Of a stretch of 64,000 nt of DNA, positions 38,102 to 48,445 are shown piece by piece; position 1 is the stretch's first letter, and each line of letters opens with the position of its first letter. Origin of the DNA: a virus; the IMG/VR virus record IMGVR_UViG_3300006802_012847, positions 36,319 through 100,318 of that record; one strand, given 5' to 3'. The notes beneath the pieces are model-generated. The model did not search any database, was not told the origin of the DNA, and was given only the letters and a program-made list of their open reading frames with translations. A program made the position numbers and the translations under genes.

Positions 38102-40855
38102 ATGGCAAACAGTCAAACATTTTTAGAAGGAAATACTGGAGGCGGTGGACAGATTACAACTCTTTCCCAAGTACAGGGTGCGGGTCTTCAAATTCCAGGA
38201 AGTGATTTTATTAATATAAGATCGCCTGGTAAATTAAGAGCATTATTTGAAAGCAATGGTAATGCTGAACAAATTTATTCTGTTAACAAACCAGAAGATC
38301 TTGGATTAGCCGATGCTTTAAGAAATAGATTTCAGTATAAAAATCCAAATCAAGGTCAGCGTGATAGAAAAATTACAAACATAACTAGAGCTGCTGCTCA
38401 AGATGCCAATTTAGTAAGAAGTTTTTTACGTTCTAAAAATGGTACTAAATTTTTAACACAACAATTGTTGTTACAAGGATTTCAAGCATTTGACGAAACT
38501 AAATTATATAATCCACTATCTCCATATATTGCTGCTTTAAAACCGGCGTCATTTGGTTTAGTAGAAAATCCCACACGTCACGTTGATACGTCAAATGCGA
38601 TTGGCGGTATTGTAAATGGTCTGGGCATTGGAAAAATAACGTCTACTATTGGAGGTCTGTTTGGAGGCGCTCCATCTCAACCAGCACCGCCTCGTTCTTC
38701 TGTTGCTAGTGAAGCTAGTGGTGGATTTGGACTTGCTACGTTTACAAGTTTTCTAGGTGGTGGTGATAGAACAAGTAAAATTGTAGCACCTATTGCACGT
38801 GGTGATGTAAAAGGACTACTAAGAGGGGGAACTGCTACTGGTGCTTATAATGCTCCTAGATATACTAAGTTGGTTGGACAAGGAAACGGCGGAGGATTCT
38901 TCAAGAAACTTTTATCAGGTGTAGGAAAATTTATACAGAACAATACAGCTATAGGTGGACTATTACCTCCTAAACAACCATGGAATGCTAAGTATCGTGC
39001 TGATGAAGAAACATATGATTTGTATTTAAATGCTGGCAAACTTTTTGAGGCAGGAGATACTGGTATAGCTGGAGGTGGAATTTTAAGTGGAATTCTTAAT
39101 GCGATTGGATTTGGTAAAAAGGCTAATTATTCTTTAGCGGTAAAACAAAGGTTTCATACTACTTCTAAACAATCACCAGATTACAATAGATTAATTATAA
39201 CAAAAAATGTAGGTAAACAATCTGTTCCAAACACAACGTATACATACACAAATAATGTAGGAACGATTGCTGGACCAGGTAAACTTACAGGCAAAGATAT
39301 TGCTGAAGTTCCAGTGGCAAGTGGTTATGATTCAAATAGATCTAGATTAATTTATGGAGATGCAGTTGGATCTAGAGTGACTGGTCAATCAAGTGAAGCT
39401 GTTGAACAAAGCGATCAGTTATTAAACTATAAAGCATTAATAAATAATACAAAAGATTTTACACGTACATTTACAAACGAACAAGATGTAGTTGTACAAA
39501 GTTTAATTGAGAGTTTTAATGATGCGTTAATGGATATATCTACTCCAGAAAATGCAAAATATTCAATTAATCTTTCTAGTAAAAAGAATTTATATCCTTT
39601 ACAGTTTGCTAAATTTCAGTCTGGTAATAAAGTTGGTATGGATTATGTAGATCAAATTGATTCTACACCAAAAAATGACACAACTAAAAATAATAATTCA
39701 TACCAAGCAAGACTAAGATTTGACGAAACAAAAGCAAATAAAGTTCCATCTAGATTAGGAGAACTTGACTCAAAAGATAGATTCATAAGACCAACTAATA
39801 ATGTAGATTATGTTAACGCATTAGAAGTAATGAACGCAGAGGACTTTAAAAAGTATTACTCTGAAACAGAAAACTTTGGAGCATATGGTCCTGATATTAT
39901 CAAATTTTATTTTTATGACATTGTAAATAGAAAATATATTCCATTCAATGCTACGGTTAAAGGAATCACTGATACCAGTAATGCTGAATGGGAAGAAATA
40001 ACTTATATGGGTCGTGCTGATAAGTTACAATACTATAAAGGATTTACTAGAACTATATCATTATCATTTAAAACTGTTGTTCATAGTATTAAAGAATTAA
40101 GACCGATGTGGCAAAGAATAAATTATCTTTCTAGCTTAACTAAACCAGCAAATTATACGTTAGATAATTTTGGAGGATATATGATTTCTCCGATGGTACA
40201 ATTAACACTCGGCGATTTTTATAAGAATCACAATGTTGTAATTACGAGTTGTGGTGTTACCGTTCCAGATGATGCTTCTTGGGAAACTATACCTGAAGAT
40301 GCTCCGTCACATTTAAGTTGGTACTATGGATTGAACAGAGCAATTTCTTGGGACAGTACTAAAAATCTGTTAAACAGTTCTATAGATACAAGAAAAGCAA
40401 ATTCAAAAGGAAGATTTGCTCAGTTTCCAAGAGAGGCCGAGATTAGTTTACAAATGAAAGTACTTGAAAAAGATTTGCCAAAAGCTGGACGATCTTTATG
40501 GGGTGATTCTCCTGTTCAAAGAGTTACCGCAAAAGAGTATGATGCACTTTATGCTGAAGATGATCCAAATAATCTTTCTGCTGAAAAACTAGTATCGGAT
40601 GGAGCAACAATGGTTGACGTTTATTCTCAAGCATATAAACAGAACGTCACTGTTGCTGATGGAAGTGTACAACAATCAGATATTGATGTATCACGATTAG
40701 ACAGATTTTCAACATATATAAGATATGATAATTATCAACCTGTTGAAGATACTAAAAACGTAGAAGATCCATCGAAGAGTCCAGTAAATTCTCCTCCGCC
40801 TAAAATTGAAACGGCAGGTAGATCGATTACGGATATTCTTGGGCCAGCATCTTAA
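38102..40855 (+). CDS. baseplate/tail tube-initiator protein (gp48/gp54-like region)
   Basis: 917 residues. The N-terminal ~330 residues are Gly/Ser-rich and loosely structured. The C-terminal half has WEEITYMGRADKLQYYKGFT, RTISLSFKTVVHSIKELRP, INYLSSLTKP, GGYMISPMVQLTLGDFYK and GVTVPDDASWETI, the pattern of tail-tube-like baseplate proteins in T4-like marine phages. It likely caps the baseplate and nucleates the tube. The specific T4 equivalent is uncertain. A TATACAAAATGG start context, no ribosome site. Confidence 0.7.
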   Translation: MANSQTFLEGNTGGGGQITTLSQVQGAGLQIPGSDFINIRSPGKLRALFESNGNAEQIYSVNKPEDLGLADALRNRFQYKNPNQGQRDRKITNITRAAAQDANLVRSFLRSKNGTKFLTQQLLLQGFQAFDETKLYNPLSPYIAALKPASFGLVENPTRHVDTSNAIGGIVNGLGIGKITSTIGGLFGGAPSQPAPPRSSVASEASGGFGLATFTSFLGGGDRTSKIVAPIARGDVKGLLRGGTATGAYNAPRYTKLVGQGNGGGFFKKLLSGVGKFIQNNTAIGGLLPPKQPWNAKYRADEETYDLYLNAGKLFEAGDTGIAGGGILSGILNAIGFGKKANYSLAVKQRFHTTSKQSPDYNRLIITKNVGKQSVPNTTYTYTNNVGTIAGPGKLTGKDIAEVPVASGYDSNRSRLIYGDAVGSRVTGQSSEAVEQSDQLLNYKALINNTKDFTRTFTNEQDVVVQSLIESFNDALMDISTPENAKYSINLSSKKNLYPLQFAKFQSGNKVGMDYVDQIDSTPKNDTTKNNNSYQARLRFDETKANKVPSRLGELDSKDRFIRPTNNVDYVNALEVMNAEDFKKYYSETENFGAYGPDIIKFYFYDIVNRKYIPFNATVKGITDTSNAEWEEITYMGRADKLQYYKGFTRTISLSFKTVVHSIKELRPMWQRINYLSSLTKPANYTLDNFGGYMISPMVQLTLGDFYKNHNVVITSCGVTVPDDASWETIPEDAPSHLSWYYGLNRAISWDSTKNLLNSSIDTRKANSKGRFAQFPREAEISLQMKVLEKDLPKAGRSLWGDSPVQRVTAKEYDALYAEDDPNNLSAEKLVSDGATMVDVYSQAYKQNVTVADGSVQQSDIDVSRLDRFSTYIRYDNYQPVEDTKNVEDPSKSPVNSPPPKIETAGRSITDILGPAS

Positions 40856-40862
40856 ATAATTT

Positions 40863-41153
40863 ATGAGATATCAATTTACTCCAACTAATAATAGATTTGA
40901 CGGAAGTAAGGTGTATAAAACTACATATTATCCAGTGATACCACCTGATCCTACCGATATGTATATCATTGCTGATACAGAACAATATCTGGACAGTTTG
41001 GCAAAAAAATATTATGGAGATGAATCTTACTGGTGGGTAATAGCAAATGCTAATGGAATCGGAATGGGAAAACTATCTATTCCTGTTGGGAAACAAATTA
41101 GAATTCCTGGCAATTTAACAAGAATACTCCAAAATCTAAAATCGGTTAATTAA
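40863..41153 (+). CDS. LysM-like baseplate protein (gp53-like)
   Basis: 96 residues. YLDSLAKKYYGDESYWWVIA followed by NGIGMGKLSIPVGKQIRIP is a LysM-type fold, as in T4 gp53 and related baseplate wedge proteins. The N-terminus (RFDGSKVYKTTYYPVIPPDP) also matches gp53-like proteins. Seven nucleotides separate it from the preceding baseplate gene and six from the next, so they are co-expressed. Confidence 0.8.
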   Translation: MRYQFTPTNNRFDGSKVYKTTYYPVIPPDPTDMYIIADTEQYLDSLAKKYYGDESYWWVIANANGIGMGKLSIPVGKQIRIPGNLTRILQNLKSVN

Positions 41154-41158
41154 GTTAT

Positions 41159-44100
41159 ATGGCTAAAACAGTAATAAAATCGAGGTCAATTAAAACAAAT
41201 CAGCCGTCTTCGCCAGCTCGTGCGAAACAACTGCAAGCTTTTGTAAAGACCAGTAATTTTACTACCGAAAATATTATTGAAGAACCTCGTTGGTGGGAAG
41301 CTCAAAATATTCCATGGCAGTTAGTGCAAGAATTAAGAAGAAGAAAGTCCAATAATAACATAGGACAAGACTATCCATCAAAAGTTCCATTCGATGTTAC
41401 TGGAGATTTTTTTACACACCATAAAGATTACAAAGGACCACTCACACCATGGATTAGAGCATTTTCAAACGGAACTGGTAGAGTTGGATCAACATACGTT
41501 CCTAAAAGTAAGTATCTTTATAAAAATGACGCCGTTCAAACATACAATGGTTTTTTGTTAGAAGGTGGTCACGGATTTAACCAAGCGTATGGTTTCAAAA
41601 GAAATGGAAATGTTTTAGATAATGATAAAGCAATTATAGGATTTCAAGCAAATGGAGAACCACACTACATAGATACAAAATATAGAGACAATTATAAATA
41701 CAGTTCTCCAATCGATTGTAATTTCCCACAAAGGTCTAATGTTCCGTCTGTGATACCTCCGCCGGGCATTATAAGCATTGACATAAAAACATCAAAAGAT
41801 ATGTTATCATTTGCTACAATTAAATGGAGATGTTATACACTTGCTCAATTAGAGTATATGACTCCATTTTGGTTGTCTCCTAAAATTAATGTTTTTCTAG
41901 AATTCGGGTGGAACTTATATAATATAGATTCTTTGTTAGATCTAACCGATTTAAATGAATGTCGTAGCTTAATCAGAACTCCGCAAATTGCTGTAGATCG
42001 ATGGTACGACTCGTATGGAAATTACGGACTTGTAACAGGCATAATAACTAAATACAATTTTTCTACGAAAGATGGTATAGTATATGATTGTACAACAGAG
42101 ATAACATCCAGACAAGCCATGTATTCTGGTTTTAGGGTAGATAACCCAGTTTCTACATTTTATTTATCAGACAATGGAAATAATCCAAATACAGTAGAAC
42201 ATTTAACTCTTAAAAACTTCATGAAAACATATTTGACAGCAGTAACTGCTAAAGATGTTTTAAGAGCTAACATGAATTATGTTGAATATCTTTATACCAA
42301 GAAAAATATTAGTATAGCTAAACAAGGAGTAGATAGTGATCCAAACTTAATACGAAGTCCTAAAGAGGATGTAAATTATTTTTATGAAGGAAAGTCTGAA
42401 AATAGAATTTTTGTACCGAGAATTGAATCTATATATGGTGCTGCAGCAAATTTTAAGCCAAGAAGTGTCGGCGGCACCGGAACTTATGGATATGCTCCAG
42501 TAGTTCCTCCACCAGGTTCATATTATGACATACCTTCAGTGGATGCTATCCAATATGGTACGGATGAGGATGGAGCAAGACTTATATCTGATTTAGACAC
42601 CGAAACAGATTTTGACGCTCCAAATCCGTCAGCAACTGATCGAGTTTGGTATCAATTGGATTTTGTCTTCGAAGTAATTAATTTGTTCTGTGAAGAAAAT
42701 TATACAAAGAACAATAGAATTGATATTTCAGATACCGTTATAGGAGCACACCCAAACTTAATATCATGTGATTCAGATATATTAATACCAAATCCAGTTG
42801 CACCTAAGTTTAATAAAGGTAGAATACCTAGTTCGACAAAAGAAGGATTTTTAGAACAAGACGATATAAAAGATTCATCTGGGAATATTGTAAACGAATT
42901 TCCATATCAATGGTCATTTGATGATTGGAATGGTTATATAAATGATGCTGATAAATTTAGAAATGAATTATCATCTAGTAGATCAGAATGTGAAGAAAAT
43001 TCATCTCAACCTCCTTGGCAAGCAGCTATTGCACAATATAACGCATTTAAAACATTAGGCGCGCCCAGAGATAATTTAGATACTATTATCAATAAACTTT
43101 ATTATCAAAAACAATTTGAATCCAGAAAAAATAATAAACAACGTGTTAAATTGGCATCATTTCCAGCAGCGATTGATATCAACATAAAACAAAATGATGG
43201 AAATGAAAATGTGTATAAAAGATATTACAACGGATATCTAAAACACATTTATATTAGTTCAAATGTATTAGTAAATCTTGGGTCTGATTCATCTATTAAA
43301 ACTTTATCCGATTTAGTAAAATCTATATTGGATAGAGTAAATAATTCAGTTGACGGATTTTGGAATTTAGATATAGTCGAAAATGCTCGAGGTGGATTGG
43401 GCGTAATTGATAAGAACGTAAATTTTCAAAATGCAAAAAATTTATACGCATTTGATTTAGGTACTACAAACTCATTTGTTAAAAGTTATGATTTACAAGT
43501 TAATATGACAAATGAACAAACCGTACAAGCTTTATATGGAGCTGGGCAAAATACCGATGCAACTGTAGAAACTGTTATAAAGAAAATAGATGAGATAAAA
43601 AAAGCTGGGTTACCAATTCAAGAACAGATGGATAGAATAACAACTGTATCAAAGATGCCTGGTATAGTATATAGAGATAGATTCGAAGATGAAGAATTAC
43701 AACAAATAGTAAATAATGAACTAGAAGAATTATTAGCACAACAAGAAGAAAAAGAAAAGTTGGAAAAAGATACTTCTAAAAACTCTACTAGTACCGCTAA
43801 TATTCCAAAGGGGCCATTTAAAGAAAAAAATGAAGAAATAAGACAACTACAGATTTATGGAAAAGGAAATGCGAAGGACGCACCTTTAACTATGAGGTTG
43901 AGAAAATTATCTGCGAATCATGATTTGAATGATAGAGGACAAATTATAGATAAGCGTGACAAATCTTTGGTAGATGCAACAAAACTGCATAATTGGGTAA
44001 ATTTAACATTGCCGTCATACATGAAAGAAAGATTAAGACAAATGTTGGATGATGGAGATCTAACAAATAATACTTCTACATATGCTGGACCAGCAGATAA

Positions 44101-44314
44101 TTTCACATTACAGTTGACATTGGATGGAATATTTGGATTTAGAATGTTTCAACATTTTGCTGTAATGAATTTGCCTAAACCTTATGTCCCTGGCAATGTG
44201 ATATTTCAAATAAGTGAAGTTTCTCATCAATTATCTGGTGGAAAATGGGAGACAAATATAACAGCGATGTTAAGATGTGTAGGCACAAAACGATATAATT
44301 ATATTGTAATATGA
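41159..44314 (+). CDS. large baseplate hub-region protein
   Basis: 1,051 residues. Visible blocks: GIISIDIKTSKDMLSFATIKWRC split by CYTLAQLEYMTPFWL, NVFLEFGWNLYN (typical of hub proteins in marine T4-like phages), and GLVTGIITKYNFSTKDGIVY. A ~60-residue Glu/Lys-rich coiled segment lies near residue 850 (EEELLAQQEEKEKLEK-like). The C-terminus has FTLQLTLDGIFGFRMFQHFA. It overlaps the next gene by 4 nt. A central hub role (gp27/gp5-like) is inferred from context; no lysozyme domain is seen. Confidence 0.7.
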   Translation: MAKTVIKSRSIKTNQPSSPARAKQLQAFVKTSNFTTENIIEEPRWWEAQNIPWQLVQELRRRKSNNNIGQDYPSKVPFDVTGDFFTHHKDYKGPLTPWIRAFSNGTGRVGSTYVPKSKYLYKNDAVQTYNGFLLEGGHGFNQAYGFKRNGNVLDNDKAIIGFQANGEPHYIDTKYRDNYKYSSPIDCNFPQRSNVPSVIPPPGIISIDIKTSKDMLSFATIKWRCYTLAQLEYMTPFWLSPKINVFLEFGWNLYNIDSLLDLTDLNECRSLIRTPQIAVDRWYDSYGNYGLVTGIITKYNFSTKDGIVYDCTTEITSRQAMYSGFRVDNPVSTFYLSDNGNNPNTVEHLTLKNFMKTYLTAVTAKDVLRANMNYVEYLYTKKNISIAKQGVDSDPNLIRSPKEDVNYFYEGKSENRIFVPRIESIYGAAANFKPRSVGGTGTYGYAPVVPPPGSYYDIPSVDAIQYGTDEDGARLISDLDTETDFDAPNPSATDRVWYQLDFVFEVINLFCEENYTKNNRIDISDTVIGAHPNLISCDSDILIPNPVAPKFNKGRIPSSTKEGFLEQDDIKDSSGNIVNEFPYQWSFDDWNGYINDADKFRNELSSSRSECEENSSQPPWQAAIAQYNAFKTLGAPRDNLDTIINKLYYQKQFESRKNNKQRVKLASFPAAIDINIKQNDGNENVYKRYYNGYLKHIYISSNVLVNLGSDSSIKTLSDLVKSILDRVNNSVDGFWNLDIVENARGGLGVIDKNVNFQNAKNLYAFDLGTTNSFVKSYDLQVNMTNEQTVQALYGAGQNTDATVETVIKKIDEIKKAGLPIQEQMDRITTVSKMPGIVYRDRFEDEELQQIVNNELEELLAQQEEKEKLEKDTSKNSTSTANIPKGPFKEKNEEIRQLQIYGKGNAKDAPLTMRLRKLSANHDLNDRGQIIDKRDKSLVDATKLHNWVNLTLPSYMKERLRQMLDDGDLTNNTSTYAGPADNFTLQLTLDGIFGFRMFQHFAVMNLPKPYVPGNVIFQISEVSHQLSGGKWETNITAMLRCVGTKRYNYIVI

Positions 44315-44697
44315 TAAACGATACTAGTGTAGATTTAAAATTAAAACTAGGATATGGAAATTACCAAGTAACATTTCCGTCTCCTTACATTCGTAAAATT
44401 GATGATAAAGATTATAAAAATGGATACATAAAAAGGTATTTTGTTACTAAAAGAAATGTTTTAGATTATATAGAAATAAGTTTAAAAGATTATAATTCTG
44501 TCAATGGTTCTTTTTTCAATAAAGGAGAATTAATGTGGAAAATAACTGGACCACGATTTAATGTTTACAAAGGAACAATACTTGAAACTACAGGCGTAGA
44601 AGAGTATAATGCTTATCAAATTGCTACACTGGAACAAACATTGCCCGGCGTTGCAAAAATCCTTCCCGATCTCACACAATATTGGCGCAAGTATTAA
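44311..44697 (+). CDS. baseplate-operon hypothetical protein
   Basis: 128 residues, beta-rich with basic patches (PYIRKIDDKDYKNGYIKRYF, GELMWKITGPRFNVYKG) and no motif I can name. Overlaps the large hub-region gene (ATGA), so it is probably a small baseplate component. It is the last gene of the tail unit before the polymerase. Confidence 0.7.
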   Translation: MINDTSVDLKLKLGYGNYQVTFPSPYIRKIDDKDYKNGYIKRYFVTKRNVLDYIEISLKDYNSVNGSFFNKGELMWKITGPRFNVYKGTILETTGVEEYNAYQIATLEQTLPGVAKILPDLTQYWRKY

Positions 44698-44701
44698 TTT
44701 C

Positions 44702-44728
44702 TTGACCAGAATGATTCCGCCCTATAAG
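44702..44728 (+). promoter_or_regulatory. weak sigma70-like promoter for polymerase gene
   Basis: TTGACC (44702-44707) and TATAAG (44723-44728) with a short 15-bp spacer. The start codon at 44734 is 5 nt after the -10 box. Weak because of spacing. Confidence 0.3.
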
Positions 44729-44733
44729 TTAGC

Positions 44734-46032
44734 GTGGTGATAGAGTCATCTAAAATATATTTAAAAATAGTTTGTAGAGATGGAAATATTCATCCATTCC
44801 ACGATGAACCTATTGCTGCATTTGTATATGATTATGATACAAATAAAATAAATTATTTTAATTTTTCCCATCCCGATAAAAGTAAAGACTGTACTTTTTC
44901 TCAATTTAAGAAGTTGTTGAAAGTTGATAAAATATTTGTAAACAATAAAAAACGTTACAAATATTATTTAGATGTAGAAAACTTATATGATGTTAATTTG
45001 TTTTCGTTTATTGATACTGGAGACATTTTGGAGTTTAAGACTGATTTTTGTACAACTCATCTAAGAATGAAGCATCATGGTATAAATCAATTTAATTTGA
45101 TTGTACCTTATGTAACTCACCAAAAAGAATTTGATAAAGAAGTTGATGTGATTTGTGATATTGATGATGATTTAATCGACTCGTATTGTTTTAAATTTTT
45201 CAACACTGTAGCATCAGACACATTGTTTCAAATTGAGAAAAATGGATTATCAGTAGATAAAGATATATTTCGTAAGTACTTTGATTCTAAAGTAACTAAA
45301 GGAATGGTACATACAGAGTATAGTATTTATAATCCAACTGGACGACCGAGTAATAAGTTTGACAATGTTAACTATGTTGCTTTAAATAAAGAAAACGGGT
45401 GTAGAGAAAGTTTTAAATCTAGATATGATGGTGGACAACTTTTAATGGTAGACTTTACTGGTTTTCATCCTTACCTAGTTGCTCGACTTATACAATATAA
45501 AGTTCCAGATGATGAAACTATTTATGAACATCTTGCTAAACAGTATTACAATATTGATAATGTAGATGATGCTATCATGGCGAAATCCAAAAAGTTAACT
45601 ATGGTTAATTTGTATGGTCAGATAAATGAAAGTTATTTAAACATACAGTATTTTCAGAAAGTGGAAGAATTAAAAGAAAGTTATTGGACCGATTTTATTA
45701 ACAATGGATACGTAACTACACCGATATATAAACGAAAGATCAATAAAAATCATATTATTGATCCTAATAAGAATAAGTTATTTGCATATATAATTCAAGC
45801 CACAGAGACTGAATATGGGTTAAATGCTTTAAATAATGTCATAAAGTATGTCAAAGGTAAAGATATTACGCCTATACTCTATGTTTATGACAGTATTGTC
45901 TTTGATATAAAAAATTGTAATATTGAAGACTCTGATATTCAAGATATTATTAATATAATCCGTAGTAACAGATTTAAAGTCAAAGTTTATATAGGAAATA
46001 ATTATAATGAATTGAAATTAGTTGATCTGTAG
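44734..46032 (+). CDS. family A DNA polymerase, polymerase (palm) half only
   Basis: 432 residues, GTG start. Motif A region: NPTGRPSNKFDNVNYVALNK and LLMVDFTGFHPYLVARL (Asp240). Motif B: KSKKLTMVNLYG (287-295). Motif C: LYVYDSIVFDI (Asp386), where the usual His-Asp-Glu is Tyr-Asp-Ser. No 3'-5' exonuclease motifs are present, and the N-terminal ~190 residues are unlike that domain. RM378 also encodes its polymerase as two proteins; the exonuclease half should lie elsewhere in this genome. T4 itself uses a family B enzyme. Ends in TAG. Confidence 0.85.
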   Translation: MVIESSKIYLKIVCRDGNIHPFHDEPIAAFVYDYDTNKINYFNFSHPDKSKDCTFSQFKKLLKVDKIFVNNKKRYKYYLDVENLYDVNLFSFIDTGDILEFKTDFCTTHLRMKHHGINQFNLIVPYVTHQKEFDKEVDVICDIDDDLIDSYCFKFFNTVASDTLFQIEKNGLSVDKDIFRKYFDSKVTKGMVHTEYSIYNPTGRPSNKFDNVNYVALNKENGCRESFKSRYDGGQLLMVDFTGFHPYLVARLIQYKVPDDETIYEHLAKQYYNIDNVDDAIMAKSKKLTMVNLYGQINESYLNIQYFQKVEELKESYWTDFINNGYVTTPIYKRKINKNHIIDPNKNKLFAYIIQATETEYGLNALNNVIKYVKGKDITPILYVYDSIVFDIKNCNIEDSDIQDIINIIRSNRFKVKVYIGNNYNELKLVDL

Positions 46033-46035
46033 TAC

Positions 46036-46042
46036 TATTTAT
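46036..46042 (+). promoter_or_regulatory. TATTTAT promoter-like element
   Basis: TATTTAT (AGTACTATTTATAATA) 5 nt before the ATG at 46048. Confidence 0.5.
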
Positions 46043-46047
46043 AATAG

Positions 46048-47904
46048 ATGAACTTTAGGTCAATTATAAATAATATTTGTTGTGACAGCAGGCTCAAAGA
46101 GGGTGTGCTGAATCTTGAGAATGCCGAACATGTATTCGTGTTACAAGAGTACTTAGAAGAAGCTGGGTATGATATTAATGAAATTGTCGAAAAGACTGCT
46201 AAACTATTTGAAGCAGGTAGATTTCCCGAAAGGCAAGCATACAATAAAGATGGCATTCTTGTCACGTTTCCAACAAAAGAATATCGTGACAGAGCCGTTA
46301 ATAAAGGAACACACTTTGCCGAAAATCCTAAAAAGAACATCGGTACATTATTCGCACCTGGTCACACAGGGGAATTATCTACATCCGACATCGACGGCAC
46401 CATTGATTCAGATACTACAAATAACAATGAACCAGAATCGTCGAAAGAACCAGAAGATCAAGATTCAAAATCACTAGATCAAGAATTAGATCAAAAGGTA
46501 ACTGGCGATGATGATGTTGATAATAGAACTCCGAAAGAAAAATATCAAGATGGAGAAGCGGTAGATTATATTTTAACTAATGATCCCCTTCAAAACTATT
46601 CTGTTAATGAAACGAAAGAATGGTATACAATTGAAGAAGCAAAAGAATTGGGATATATCAAAGACGGATTATTGTGGTACAGTAATGAAAAATTAATTGG
46701 AGAACAATTTTACGATGATGTAGATGGTAAAGTTAAAATTAAATCAAGAGAATTTTATAAACCACCTTCGACCTTAAATGAAGGACCTGGGTGTAATGCT
46801 CAGAAAATGGAGACATATATCGACCAAGAATTCAATGGAATCGATTCAAAAGATTCTACAGCTAAAATTATTGCTTCTAAGTTAAAATCAATTGACAAGA
46901 TCAAAACAAGTCAAGAATTAGGAAACAAACAATGTCCTATATCTAATCAATATTTTTCTGAATTAAATAAAACTTCTAAAACTGACTTAGTATTTAATGA
47001 TAAGTTGAGAGTCAGTATGAAGTATGAAATAGCACAATTGTGTAGTGCTCAAAATTTAGAAATGAATTCTGTAATTTCTTCTGTGTTGAGAGAAAACGGA
47101 GAAGAACAACAAATTTTAAATCAAATAGGTTCGTTTATTATGGACGGACTTAAAAAAGACTTCTATATTGGATTAAAAGATCAAATAAAGAGTGAACTGC
47201 ATAAATCGTTAACCACAGCGATCAAATCAAATGATGAATCTGAAATAACAAAAGCAGTATCCAATATAGAATCGATAATAAATAAAAATAAAAAATATTT
47301 AAATGATGGTGTATTACCTCTTGATTCTAATTTAGTAATATCAAAAATAAATCGAGTATTTACAGATCCTAAACTTAAACATCAATTTATTGGTGAACTA
47401 GCAACTGGTCGTCTTAGATTCAAACAAGGAAAAGCTGATTTCTCAGCGATTTGTATTGCTGATCATATGATGACTTGGAATTGCGATGGCAACTATAAGT
47501 TGTATACTGTAGATAAATTTATTAATCAAAATGTAAATAACATTAATTTTAGATTTTCTAATCGTGGAGGAGCTCGCGGAATAGCATTAAGAGGAGATAT
47601 TAAAACAAAAATATCTGAACAACAACTTGATGAAATATCACTTTCTTCTATTAAAGATTCAATCTTTTCCATTTTATCCACGGATATATTAGAATTATTA
47701 AAGAATTTGTCGGGTAAAACAAAAGAATATTTTTCAAATGCTTGGAATAAAATAAAAAGCATGATCGAAGAATTGTTAGAATATATTGCTAAGATTGGTA
47801 GAATAATTGCTGCTTATATCGAAGAGGGATATATTCGTGTTATGGAACTTCTAGGGTTTGAGTCAGAGGGATTTGGAACGTGGAAATGGGAACCGCCGAT
47901 TTAA
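46048..47904 (+). CDS. large hypothetical, possible internal virion protein
   Basis: 618 residues. The N-terminal ~60 residues end in AKLFE/AGRFPERQAYN, a fit to the prohead protease site. An acidic linker follows (~residues 100-170, TSDIDGTIDSDTTNNNEPES). Then comes a helical domain and a conserved-looking segment with KADFSAICIADHMMTWNCDG and FRFSNRGGARGIALRGDIK. The C-terminus is helical and amphipathic. A TATTTAT element 5 nt upstream suggests late expression despite replication-gene neighbours. No catalytic signature seen; internal head protein is a guess from the cleavage-like site. Confidence 0.65.
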   Translation: MNFRSIINNICCDSRLKEGVLNLENAEHVFVLQEYLEEAGYDINEIVEKTAKLFEAGRFPERQAYNKDGILVTFPTKEYRDRAVNKGTHFAENPKKNIGTLFAPGHTGELSTSDIDGTIDSDTTNNNEPESSKEPEDQDSKSLDQELDQKVTGDDDVDNRTPKEKYQDGEAVDYILTNDPLQNYSVNETKEWYTIEEAKELGYIKDGLLWYSNEKLIGEQFYDDVDGKVKIKSREFYKPPSTLNEGPGCNAQKMETYIDQEFNGIDSKDSTAKIIASKLKSIDKIKTSQELGNKQCPISNQYFSELNKTSKTDLVFNDKLRVSMKYEIAQLCSAQNLEMNSVISSVLRENGEEQQILNQIGSFIMDGLKKDFYIGLKDQIKSELHKSLTTAIKSNDESEITKAVSNIESIINKNKKYLNDGVLPLDSNLVISKINRVFTDPKLKHQFIGELATGRLRFKQGKADFSAICIADHMMTWNCDGNYKLYTVDKFINQNVNNINFRFSNRGGARGIALRGDIKTKISEQQLDEISLSSIKDSIFSILSTDILELLKNLSGKTKEYFSNAWNKIKSMIEELLEYIAKIGRIIAAYIEEGYIRVMELLGFESEGFGTWKWEPPI

Positions 47905-47919
47905 TGCGGAATAACGACT

Positions 47920-48315
47920 ATGATACAAAAACAACTACTTTGTACATTCACTGATAGTACTAGATATCAACAAGTAATAAAAGATGTTGAAAATACATAT
48001 GACTTAGTTGATAATAGACTATTTGTGTTTGCGAATGAAAAAAATTTAAGAGAATTATATTTGACATTCAATATTGAAAGAAATCCAAATAATAAAGTCA
48101 AATATCCAAACACCATCAGTGTGCATCGAAAAAAACAAACAAATACATTGTATACACTTAATGCGATGAATCGTTTGATTGAAGATGAAAATGAAGGTGT
48201 CTTCGATAAAACATTTCAATTAAACTGGGATTTATATAAAAATTCAATTATTTTAATCACCGATATTGGAGTGAAAATAGTTCCATTAAAATTGTTTTCT
48301 ATCATAAATATTTAA
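47920..48315 (+). CDS. hypothetical protein
   Basis: 131 residues. Starts MIQKQLLCTFTDSTRYQQVI, with YPNTISVHRKKQTNTLYTLN in the centre and a hydrophobic end (SIILITDIGVKIVPLKLFSI). Not recognised. It lies just before the SSB gene, where T4-like phages often carry small regulators, but no RNA-binding signature can be claimed. Confidence 0.65.
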   Translation: MIQKQLLCTFTDSTRYQQVIKDVENTYDLVDNRLFVFANEKNLRELYLTFNIERNPNNKVKYPNTISVHRKKQTNTLYTLNAMNRLIEDENEGVFDKTFQLNWDLYKNSIILITDIGVKIVPLKLFSIINI

Positions 48316-48329
48316 TATTTATTTAGACC

Positions 48330-48358
48330 TTGACATGGATAACATTTGAGTGTATATT
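48330..48358 (+). promoter_or_regulatory. sigma70-type promoter for SSB leader
   Basis: TTGACA (48330-48335), 17-bp spacer, TATATT (48353-48358). A TATTTAT element also lies at 48316-48322. Transcription would start near 48365. Confidence 0.75.
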
Positions 48359-48364
48359 CACGTC

Positions 48365-48445
48365 ATGGTAAAAACTGTTATATCGCTTAATTCGGGTGAA
48401 TTAAGACTAATTAACATAATTAAACCAATTAAACACTTAAAATAA
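48365..48445 (+). CDS. 26-codon leader ORF upstream of SSB
   Basis: ATG 48365 to TAA 48445, starting exactly where the sigma70-type promoter would begin transcription, so it could be read from a leaderless mRNA. Product MVKTVISLNSGELRLINIIK plus KPIKHLK-like end. It may be a regulatory leader rather than a functional protein. Confidence 0.3.
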   Translation: MVKTVISLNSGELRLINIIKPIKHLK

